NCBI GenBank assembly: GCA_964429355.1
Contig: CAYSCH010000500.1
Coordinates: 1-5,932, forward strand
DNA from: JAAYAY01 sp964429355
GTDB taxonomy: Bacteria; Planctomycetota; Planctomycetia; Pirellulales; Thermoguttaceae
Length of the DNA stretch: 5,932 nucleotides
Reading direction: 5' to 3'
The notes below the pieces were generated by a model. The model worked only from the letters and a program-made list of their open reading frames with translations. It made no database searches and had not been told where the DNA came from. Every line of letters starts with the position of its first letter. The first letter of the stretch is position 1. This document shows, piece after piece, positions 1 through 4,698 of this stretch. Both the position numbers and the translations under genes were made by a program.

Positions 1-41
1 CAGAAACACCAAATAATAATCGCTGAAAACCATCGATTCTT

Positions 42-221
42 TCAGGCTGCCAGGCTCAGTGCAAGTTGTTTCAAGTTGTTGGTGCATTGGGAGCGCCGGG
101 CCGCTTCCCGGGCCGCCTGCACGGCCGGCAAGAGAAGTGCGATCAGGATGCCGATGATCGCGATCACCACCAACAACTCCACGAGCGTAAACGCGCGCGA
201 GTGCATTCGAAGACGAGACAT
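42..221 (-). CDS. Truncated DUF1559 prepilin-like protein (leader and helix only)
   Basis: The 59-residue product has the type IV pilin/type II pseudopilin N-terminus: a short basic leader (MSRLRMHSRA), FTLVE with the conserved Glu at mature position 5, a hydrophobic helix (about residues 16-32), then the DUF1559-type PAVQAAREAARRSQC and NNLKQ segments. Residue -1 of the prepilin peptidase site is Ala10 instead of the usual Gly. Full DUF1559 proteins are about 300 aa; this one stops right after NNLKQLALSLAA, where the family continues with LHNYHD. I chose ATG 221 rather than the in-frame ATG 278 because GGGAGGG lies about 6 nt upstream of 221. It differs from the 1299-2219 paralogue at many synonymous sites, so it is not a recent copy. 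It is either a remnant or a minimal pseudopilin. The stop is 41 nt from the window edge, so a frameshifted remainder outside cannot be excluded, although the 41 visible bases show no DUF1559 continuation. Confidence 0.7.
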   Translation of the reverse strand: MSRLRMHSRAFTLVELLVVIAIIGILIALLLPAVQAAREAARRSQCTNNLKQLALSLAA

Positions 222-315
222 TTTCAGCCCTCCCGAGAAAAGAATTGGAAAATGGAATCCGAAACGCAGACAAGACACGCCTCAATGGCAGAATATCCAA
301 ACCGCAAACGCTCGC

Positions 316-347
316 ATTATACCACCAAGAGCCGCCGCTTCCAGTAG
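316..347 (-). promoter_or_regulatory. Promoter of the truncated DUF1559 gene
   Basis: On the minus strand a perfect TATAAT (-10, bases 321-316, followed by GC) is preceded after 17 bp by CTGGAA (344-339), a weak -35 match that sits inside the block CTACTGGAAGCGG (347-335). The -10 box lies about 95 nt before ATG 221. The same arrangement precedes the other DUF1559 gene (2320-2352), which is the main reason to believe it. Assignment as a housekeeping-sigma promoter is inference. Confidence 0.55.
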
Positions 348-633
348 CCTCGATCGCAAGATCCCAAGCTTCCCACGCAGAACCAGCAGGCATTTCGGAC
401 CCCGCAGGTAGGATTTAACTGCGGACCCGGCTTAAGACAGAACCTCGCAGCTCACATACAAGTTCGCCCACTGCTGGAACCGTTTCAAGATCTGCCCTCT
501 TTAGGTAGCAAGCATGCACCCAAATAGGTTATTCCGCCCGTTTCAGGCACTGTCCCGCCCTTCCCCATCGGGTCGACGACCAAGCCGGCCACCCCGCCGC
601 GCATGGCGCAGCGAATCCTGGTGAAATCGGGCA
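348..633. other. Intergenic region without recognised genes
   Basis: This interval separates the lipoprotein gene terminator from the promoter of the truncated DUF1559 gene. Open frames cross it on both strands, but their translations are Arg/Pro/Gly-rich, lack an SD sequence and match no family I recognise. I see no RNA gene or long repeat here. Confidence 0.5.
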
Positions 634-664
634 GAAAACTGGGGCGACCGGGAAGGCCGCCCCA
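634..664 (-). terminator. Rho-independent terminator after the lipoprotein gene
   Basis: Reading the minus strand, a 7-bp stem TGGGGCG/CGCCCCA (664-658 with 646-640) with an 11-nt loop is followed by AGTTTTCTG. It begins 11 nt after the lipoprotein stop codon, the expected place for an intrinsic terminator. The T-tract is short (four T), so strength is uncertain. Confidence 0.6.
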
Positions 665-675
665 TTGATTGAACT

Positions 676-1137
676 TCACCGCCCCTCGGAAACAACCTTG
701 GGGGCTTTGGGCGCGTCGGCGGGCACCTCGAAATCCATCGTGCCCGATTTCCTGGGCAGATCGGCTTGGATCCCGTACTCGGCGAAAAGCGCATGGACCA
801 CGTCGTCCTCGCTTGCAGCAACCGCGTCGAAGCCCGTGATTCGGACGATGTGCGGACCGCCGATCAACCCCTTCCCGTCGGACGTGTCGTACTTGCCGTC
901 GCGGATATCTGCGACCCCTTGGGGGCCGGAATTTCCCTTCGACGTGTCGGGCTGGAAAACGATGCTCCCCGCCGGGACCGGTTTGCCGGCAAAGGTCACT
1001 GTTCCAGACAGATCGTACCGCTCCGGTCCGTCGCCACCGCCGCATCCTGCCATCAACAGGGCGGCAGTGAGCATCAGCATGGGCAACCAGGTCTGGACCG
1101 AGCGAAACGGATGGGAGTCACTAGAACGCCGCGGCAT
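676..1137 (-). CDS. Lipoprotein with carboxypeptidase-regulatory/transthyretin-like fold
   Basis: This is a 153-residue secreted lipoprotein. A basic N-terminus (MPRRSS) precedes a hydrophobic segment (about residues 18-30) and a lipobox LMAGC, with Cys32 as the predicted lipidated residue, then a flexible GGGDG linker. Residues 42-102 show the beta-sandwich pattern common in small planctomycete lipoproteins: LSGTVTFAGKPVPAGSIVFQ, a G-x-ADI-x-DGKY strand, and GGPHIVRITGFD. The C-terminus is Pro/Ala/Lys-rich. I start at ATG 1137, with AAGGAAGA just upstream; the longer in-frame start at 1188 would lie inside a hairpin arm and add residues before the signal peptide. Such genes commonly follow DUF1559 genes; here the gap from the DUF1559 stop is 161 nt and holds a hairpin (1162-1214). 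No catalytic residues are visible. A structural or adhesive role in the envelope is inference. Confidence 0.85.
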   Translation of the reverse strand: MPRRSSDSHPFRSVQTWLPMLMLTAALLMAGCGGGDGPERYDLSGTVTFAGKPVPAGSIVFQPDTSKGNSGPQGVADIRDGKYDTSDGKGLIGGPHIVRITGFDAVAASEDDVVHALFAEYGIQADLPRKSGTMDFEVPADAPKAPKVVSEGR

Positions 1138-1161
1138 GTTTTCTTCCTTGCATTGGGAGAG

Positions 1162-1214
1162 GTAAAAGCTGACAGCCTTGCCTGACAAGGTTGTCAGGCA
1201 AGGCTATCGGTCAG
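1162..1214 (-). terminator. Strong intergenic hairpin, possible terminator or attenuator
   Basis: A perfect 15-bp inverted repeat (1174-1188 AGCCTTGCCTGACAA with 1191-1205) has only 2 nt between the arms and is extended by CTGAC (1169-1173) pairing with GTCAG (1210-1214) across a 4-nt bulge. On the minus strand it is followed by CTTTTACC, a weak T-tract. It lies between the DUF1559 stop (1299) and the lipoprotein start (1137). It could be a partial terminator, attenuator, or a processing/stability element that sets the ratio of the two products. The fold is seen directly; the role is inferred. Confidence 0.6.
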
Positions 1215-1298
1215 GTGAATCGGTCTACGCTGGGCGCGCCCGCACGCTCTCATCTTGCCAGCGAAGCGCGCAGTTCATCGGGCTTTCCACGATGGTGG

Positions 1299-2219
1299 TT
1301 ATTGGACCGTCGTGACTTCGCCGCCATCACGACTGGCCGTCGCCCTGTACACGTCGAAATCGACCGTTTCCGAAACGAACTTGACGGACCCATCCCCCAT
1401 AACGAACTGGCATCCGCCGGGATGGTCGCTGCCGAAACTGACGTCGTTGAAATTGCCGGACGTGTAGCGTTGAACATTGATTCCGTAATTGATGTTCTTC
1501 GAGGAAGCTGCCGTATTGGTGCTTGTCCCGCGAACCCAGGGTCGATAGCAGTTGGCGTCTTTCCACGAAATCTCCCCCACGAGAAACGTATTCGAGGTGC
1601 CGTCCTGGAAATCGCGGAGTTTGCAGGGCCCTCCCAAGGTAACGCCGTCCGCAGGGTCTGGCCCGGGGCTCGGCATGCCGCCCGACCTGGCGTAGCCACC
1701 GTGTCCCGCCCAACCTCCGGTATCCAGGAGTGAGTAGGCCTGACCATTCAGGGGATTGACACCCTTCGGACCCTGAACGCCGTAATAGTGCAATGTGAAA
1801 TTCGTCCCGCCGCCAAGCTCTACGGGGCAACTGGGGCACAACAATGCCGCCACTTTCGTATCCGAAATGGCTTGATTTGTGGTCCAAGCATGGGCGCCAA
1901 AGTCGATCTTGTCGTGCAGGGGAGCTTGCTCAATGAAAGGCAGGATGAAGGTGCACCAACTGAGACTGTTGCCGCCCCGCCCCGTGATGTTGGGCCGGTG
2001 CCACATGCCCCCCGGAGGCAGCGTCTGGAAAGTGTCGTGGTAGTTGTGCAAACCCAATCCATGCTGCTTCAGATTGTTGCTGCACTGCGACCGCCGTGCC
2101 GCCTCTCGGGCAGCCTGGACGGCGGGCAGAAGAAGGGCGATCAGAATGCCGATGATCGCAATGACGACAAGAAGTTCAACTAATGTGAAACCTCTAGTCT
2201 TGTGCTGTTGACTGGACAT
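1299..2219 (-). CDS. DUF1559 prepilin-like protein with H-X9-DG motif
   Basis: This 306-residue protein is a full-length member of the planctomycete DUF1559 family (Pfam calls it SBP_bac_10). It has a short leader MSSQQHKTRG cleaved before F11 (GFTLVE, Glu15), one hydrophobic helix (about 16-32), PAVQAAREAARRSQC, and NNLKQ followed by LHNYHD (48-62). Family landmarks are SLSWCTFILPFIEQ (85-98), DGTSNTFLVGE (206-216) and HPGGCQFVMGDG (266-277), the exact H-X9-DG spacing of the pilin-associated C-terminal motif. Cys residues at 46, 89, 128, 131, 199, 224 and 270 suggest possible disulfides. I chose ATG 2219 because GGGGAG lies about 7 nt upstream; the ATG at 2234 overlaps that SD site. The protein would be processed by prepilin peptidase and anchored or assembled at the envelope. 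The specific function of DUF1559 proteins is not established. The downstream gene encodes its usual lipoprotein partner. Confidence 0.95.
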   Translation of the reverse strand: MSSQQHKTRGFTLVELLVVIAIIGILIALLLPAVQAAREAARRSQCSNNLKQHGLGLHNYHDTFQTLPPGGMWHRPNITGRGGNSLSWCTFILPFIEQAPLHDKIDFGAHAWTTNQAISDTKVAALLCPSCPVELGGGTNFTLHYYGVQGPKGVNPLNGQAYSLLDTGGWAGHGGYARSGGMPSPGPDPADGVTLGGPCKLRDFQDGTSNTFLVGEISWKDANCYRPWVRGTSTNTAASSKNINYGINVQRYTSGNFNDVSFGSDHPGGCQFVMGDGSVKFVSETVDFDVYRATASRDGGEVTTVQ

Positions 2220-2319
2220 GATTACTCCCCTCATTCATCAAAGAAAGGAAAAGAGATAAGAAAAAGCACCAATGGGATGGGACTGCGCGCAGCGCCGGTC
2301 TGCCCCCATGACCGCCTGC

Positions 2320-2352
2320 ATTATACTTCCCCCTATTACCCGCTACCAGCAG
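2320..2352 (-). promoter_or_regulatory. Promoter of the full-length DUF1559 gene
   Basis: On the minus strand TATAAT (2325-2320, followed by GC) is preceded after 18 bp by CTGGTA (2349-2344), inside CTGCTGGTAGCGG (2352-2340). The -10 box is about 100 nt upstream of ATG 2219, giving a long leader that contains a T-rich stretch (TTTTTCTTATCTC and similar) just before the SD. The 13-bp upstream block differs at two positions from the one at 335-347, supporting a shared promoter class. Confidence 0.6.
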
Positions 2353-2588
2353 TCTGGACTGGATTGGTGCAGGAGATTTTCAGTCGAGCGAGAACTCGGC
2401 GACAAACCAACGATACCCAACCGCGTGGCCACAATTCGGCGCCTCGATGGAGCCCGCCCGCTCCGGCCATAAGCGCCGATGGGCACAGAACCAGTACGAT
2501 CTCCGCCTCAATCGGCCAGTCCAGTCGCGCCGGTGCGCCACCCCAGCACCCCGCCTACCAGGATCGCACCCCACTGTGTACGGGTATG
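2353..2588. other. Intergenic region, possible decayed coding sequence
   Basis: This stretch lies upstream of the DUF1559 promoter, and no intact gene is supported. On the minus strand a hydrophobic stretch, QWGAILVGGVLGWRTGATG, is open around 2577-2510 and then hits a stop. A further open stretch (PIEAEIVLVLCPSAL) continues in another frame, which could indicate a frameshifted remnant of a membrane protein. It could equally be chance. Confidence 0.3.
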
Positions 2589-2727
2589 CTATTCCTCCAT
2601 TCGCGTGATAGGCGTCCCCGCATCTTTGTCACCCATCTGCGACTCCGGCTCCGGCCGCAGGCACGAGATCCTGCCGGCCGCCAGCGTATCGAATCCCAGA
2701 CTGACGGGCAGGAATTCGGTACGATAT
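2589..2727 (-). pseudogene. Decayed fragment of a histone-deacetylase-family gene
   Basis: Bases 2641-2727 align without gaps to 4856-4942, inside the intact deacetylase gene, with about 70 of 87 bases identical by hand count. The minus-strand translation reads YRTEFLPVSLGFDTLAA then ISCLRPEPES, against YRPEFLLVSAGFDALAA and ISHLRLEPES in the intact protein (about 21 of 30 residues identical). The GFD zinc-ligand Asp is retained. After EPES the match fades, apparently with a 12-nt deletion, and a TAG at 2591-2589 ends the frame before the GGY catalytic tyrosine region. The other catalytic motifs (RPPGHH, DFDVHHGNG) are absent upstream. It is a relic of a duplicate or a related paralogue, not a functional enzyme. 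Confidence 0.75.
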
Positions 2728-2930
2728 GTACGCAGAATGCGTTGCGAGCCAAAATGGGTCGCTCGGGCAGAAGCCAGGCGCCGGATCCACTTCCGACCGG
2801 AATGAGACCGCCGTCCAGTCGCTTCCGCTCCCATAAGAGAGCGGTGCGCCCGCAGTTGTCATGGGCGGCTACCGGTTGCTGCAGCGACTCGGCGGGGACA
2901 ACGTCGCCAGTATTGGATGGAGATGCAGTG
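2728..2930. other. Leader region of the plus-strand small genes, no gene recognised
   Basis: No intact gene is supported between the deacetylase relic and the 60-aa membrane protein gene. The only site of note is the SD sequence GGAG at 2919-2922 for the next gene. Long frames on both strands are shadows without family similarity. Confidence 0.4.
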
Positions 2931-3113
2931 ATGCACGGCGAGGCAATTAATCTTGCAGGGGCATTGTTAGCGACGGCATTTGCAGCAGTGGTAGTGTTGG
3001 CACTTAAGTGGACTCTCAACTTGTCAGGCGCTATCCCCTTTGGCTTGGGTCTGTTCTCCGCACTGGCGGGTCTTGTTGTATTTCTCTGGCTGGTTGACAA
3101 ACTCAGATGGTGA
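2931..3113 (+). CDS. Small two-helix membrane protein, unknown function
   Basis: This 60-residue protein consists almost entirely of two predicted membrane helices: about residues 7-26 (LAGALLATAFAAVVVLAL) and 36-55 (PFGLGLFSALAGLVVFLWLV), joined by a short KWTLNLSGAI loop and ended by the basic tail DKLRW. ATG 2931 has GGAG at 2919-2922, 8 nt upstream. The same frame is open far upstream (from 2202), but that part translates as Arg/Pro-rich sequence over the DUF1559 promoter and the deacetylase relic, so I exclude it. Codon use is less G/C-ending than in the deacetylase gene. I do not recognise a family. It may form a unit with the small ORFs that follow on the same strand. Being small and hydrophobic, it could be a toxin-like, regulatory or envelope peptide; the sequence does not decide. 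Confidence 0.6.
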   Translation: MHGEAINLAGALLATAFAAVVVLALKWTLNLSGAIPFGLGLFSALAGLVVFLWLVDKLRW

Positions 3114-3142
3114 TTTGACTCTTGAGGAAGGGGCGATCCTGA

Positions 3143-3262
3143 GTGACCATGGGAACGCATCCCCGTGTGGACCGGATCGGCGGCAAGAATCCAGAGGAAC
3201 TTGTCAGAGTTCTCTTTCATGAGATGTGGGAACTCGACGGCTTGCAGCTGTGCCTGTCTTAG
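3143..3262 (+). CDS. Possible 39-aa small ORF
   Basis: GTG 3143 opens a frame encoding a 39-residue peptide, MTMGTHPRVDRIGGKNPEEL then VRVLFHEMWELDGLQLCLS. AAGGGG (3128-3133) is 9 nt upstream, a reasonable SD; ATG 3149 is an alternative start. Residues from about 17 on (PEELVRVLFHEMWELDGL) would form an amphipathic helix. It sits 29 nt after the 60-aa gene and 58 nt before the 102-aa gene, consistent with an operon. No family is recognised. The opposite strand is also open here, but its start at 3274 has no SD. It could be chance or a degraded gene. Confidence 0.3.
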   Translation: MTMGTHPRVDRIGGKNPEELVRVLFHEMWELDGLQLCLS

Positions 3263-3320
3263 TCCGTAACTCATTATGCAGACAGGGCTTAGACTCCGCC
3301 TGATTGGGGAGGCCGTGAAG

Positions 3321-3629
3321 ATGAACCAGATCGAATCCGTTATTCAGCTATACCGGATTGGCGTCTTGACAAGAAATGGCCTGTTTGACGGAATTCTGCC
3401 AATCATAACAGAAGAAAACGTTGGTTCCGTCGTAGAGGCAATTCCCGAAGAATTTCGGAGCCAGTTCATTCAATGGGTCCTTTCCGACTCGCCGGAGAAG
3501 CGCAGGATTTGCCTAGGTAGTGATTCGGAGGAGGCGGGAGAACTGCAGACTAAGCGATTCAAGATTGTATATAGTTGGCTGAAATCTCAACAGGACCTAG
3601 ATTCCGAATCGTCTGCCAACTCTCGCTGA
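3321..3629 (+). CDS. Hypothetical 102-aa soluble protein
   Basis: This 102-residue, probably all-helical acidic protein begins MNQIESVIQLYRIGVLTRNG, followed by LFDGILPIITEENVGSVVEA, IPEEFRSQFIQWVLSDSPEK and a charged tail ending QDLDSESSANSR. It has no signal peptide, membrane segment or cysteine cluster, so it is likely cytoplasmic. I chose ATG 3321 because GGGGAGG (3306-3312) lies 8 nt upstream; the ATG at 3276 would add 15 residues without a good SD. The pattern of an LYRxGxLT helix, an ITEEN turn and an IPEEFRxxFxxW helix looks like a genuine conserved small domain, but I cannot name a family or function. G+C content is visibly lower than in the deacetylase gene, which may indicate a different history. 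It is last in the plus-strand run, before the repeat cluster. Confidence 0.75.
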   Translation: MNQIESVIQLYRIGVLTRNGLFDGILPIITEENVGSVVEAIPEEFRSQFIQWVLSDSPEKRRICLGSDSEEAGELQTKRFKIVYSWLKSQQDLDSESSANSR

Positions 3630-3631
3630 GT

Positions 3632-3773
3632 GGGACGGGTGGTGTTGATCGATCGCCAGAAGCAATCACGGTGTGTCAGGTGGCCCTGATCGACCGCGAA
3701 GACGCGGTGTGGACGGGTGGACGGGTGGGACGGGTGGCCCTGAACGACCGCCAAAAGCAATCACGGTGTGCCA
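3632..3773 (+). repeat. Imperfect tandem 47-nt repeat units
   Basis: Bases 3632-3678 and 3727-3773 are 47-nt units with 40 of 47 identities and no gaps. Both start GGGACGGGTGG and contain AAGCAATCACGGTGTG. Between them, 3679-3712 is a shorter diverged unit (GGTGGCCCTGATCGACCGCG and on) that contains its own hairpin ACCGCG-AAGA-CGCGGT (3693-3708). A short GGACGGGT run is repeated three times at 3711-3735. The block starts 2 nt after the stop of the 102-aa gene. Confidence 0.7.
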
Positions 3774-3844
3774 CTGTCTACTTGTTGACAGTGCCTGAAC
3801 AAGGATAAAGCGATCACACTGCCAACAAGTAGGCAGTGCCACAC
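3766..3844. repeat. Pair of inverted 22-bp palindromes forming a large hairpin
   Basis: Two 22-bp units, 3772-3793 and 3817-3838, are each palindromic (CACTGTC/GACAGTG and CACTGCC/GGCAGTG, 8-nt centres) and are inverted copies of each other differing at only two positions. Those two positions pair with each other inside each unit (T-A in one, C-G in the other), a compensatory change. The pair can also form one long stem over a 23-nt loop, extended outside by GTGTG (3766-3770) with CACAC (3840-3844). A transcription terminator or a REP-like dispersed element is plausible; neither side has a T-tract, so I do not call a simple terminator. Confidence 0.75.
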
Positions 3845-4189
3845 GTATGAGCGCCCGTCAGTGTCAATAGGCGATTCCCTCTCCGCACTCGCAGCTCCCG
3901 CAACGTGACGCCTGGTCGATCACCGCCTGCACCGGCTCACATACTGAAGGCGGATGACGCAATACCGATTATGGCTGTTTGAGTAGACCTGGTCTCCGCC
4001 CGTGCCGCACGTTCTTGAACCTGGGTGGCGCCTGACGACGCTGTTCCCTTAGTCCTTCGCGGTGATCCCTTCCCCTCACCCATCCCCGCCCGGCCGAACC
4101 TTCAAGTCCACTGACCCGACCCGTCGGATGTCGAATCTGAAAACTTCCGCCCCGCAGCATCTTCATGCCACCCACCCACCAGCAGGAAT
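3845..4189. other. Intergenic region without recognised genes
   Basis: No coding sequence is supported. A minus-strand frame (4355-3969) is Gly/Arg-rich, lacks an SD and matches nothing I recognise. I looked for tRNA cloverleafs and rRNA-like sequence and saw none. Confidence 0.45.
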
Positions 4190-4322
4190 TTTGCACCGTC
4201 CCTCTGTCGAGCGGTGCAAAGTTACGGCCCAGGCCCATCCCGTAAATACATCCCACCAAACCATTTCCGCCACCGCCCCTCGCCCAAGATTTTGCACCGC
4301 TGGAAAGTGTAGGTGCAAAATC
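4190..4322. repeat. Two TTTGCACC/GGTGCAAA inverted repeats
   Basis: Two hairpins share one core. The first is TTTGCACCG (4190-4198) with CGGTGCAAA (4212-4220), loop 13 nt. The second is an 11-bp perfect stem GATTTTGCACC (4288-4298) with GGTGCAAAATC (4312-4322), loop 13 nt. The loops are unrelated in sequence, so the conserved stems suggest selection on structure or on a palindromic binding site. A third half-site, GGTGCAAAGTT, recurs at 4515-4525. Confidence 0.65.
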
Positions 4323-4698
4323 CCGTCCTGTTTCACAACCCCGGCCAGAGCGCACGATTGGCTCAAGCGATTCTTCTTCCTCCTTGCCTCTGAAAATGCT
4401 GCGTTCAAGTGTCCCAATGTTCCCTCGATTCCGTTCACTCCTCCGCGTACAATCACTTCCCGCATCCCTCGGCCAGCCGACGAGGGGAAAGTGTCAGAAT
4501 CAGAACTTGAAATGGGTGCAAAGTTGCCCAGGAATGTCTTACGCTCTTTGACGATTTGGATTGAAACAATCGTAAGCCGGCATCCTCGGGACCTACGACG
4601 GCCATAAGCCGATTCGCAGGCTCCTCGGCAATTCGGCCCGGCGCCCCTCCTGCTGCTTCTTCGTGGCCTCAGGCAGATGGCAATGCGATCCTCCCGGC
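4323..4698. other. Intergenic region downstream of the deacetylase gene
   Basis: It holds no supported gene. It contains the lone half-site GGTGCAAAGTT (4515-4525), identical to 4213-4223 over 11 nt, and a foldable segment 4538-4576 (CTTACG with CGTAAG, or CGATT with AATCG) around GGATTGAAAC. A minus-strand frame could start at ATG 4704, overlapping the deacetylase stop by 4 nt, but its product is Arg/Ser-rich and runs straight through the hairpins, so I do not call it. Confidence 0.45.

Noticed and set aside
485..1045. Minus-strand 186-codon frame overlapping the lipoprotein gene
   Set aside because: It is a frame shadow of the lipoprotein gene, extremely Arg-rich, and continues through the terminator hairpin.
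1191..1733. Plus-strand ORF starting MSGKA, the same five residues as the extended lipoprotein frame
   Set aside because: The identity comes from the perfect palindrome at 1174-1205 being read from both strands; the rest is antisense to the DUF1559 gene.
2861..2950. Short plus-strand ORF starting MGGYRLLQRLGGDN, slightly like the start of a Ser/Thr kinase domain
   Set aside because: It has 29 codons, no SD and no glycine-rich loop GxGxxG; the resemblance is too short to support.
2202..3113. Long plus-strand frame of 303 codons
   Set aside because: Only its last 60 codons (from ATG 2931 with an SD) look like protein. The rest overlaps the DUF1559 start and promoter and the deacetylase relic on the other strand, and is Arg/Pro-rich.
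2555..3274. Minus-strand frame of 239 codons
   Set aside because: It has no SD, runs opposite to the small membrane protein gene, and crosses the deacetylase relic in the wrong frame. Its N-terminal part looks mildly protein-like, but no family is recognised.
3969..4355. Minus-strand 128-codon frame
   Set aside because: Low-complexity Gly/Arg composition, no SD, and it spans both TTTGCACC hairpins.
4558..4567. CRISPR repeat end (GATTGAAAC)
   Set aside because: Single occurrence, no regularly spaced repeats and no cas genes in the window.
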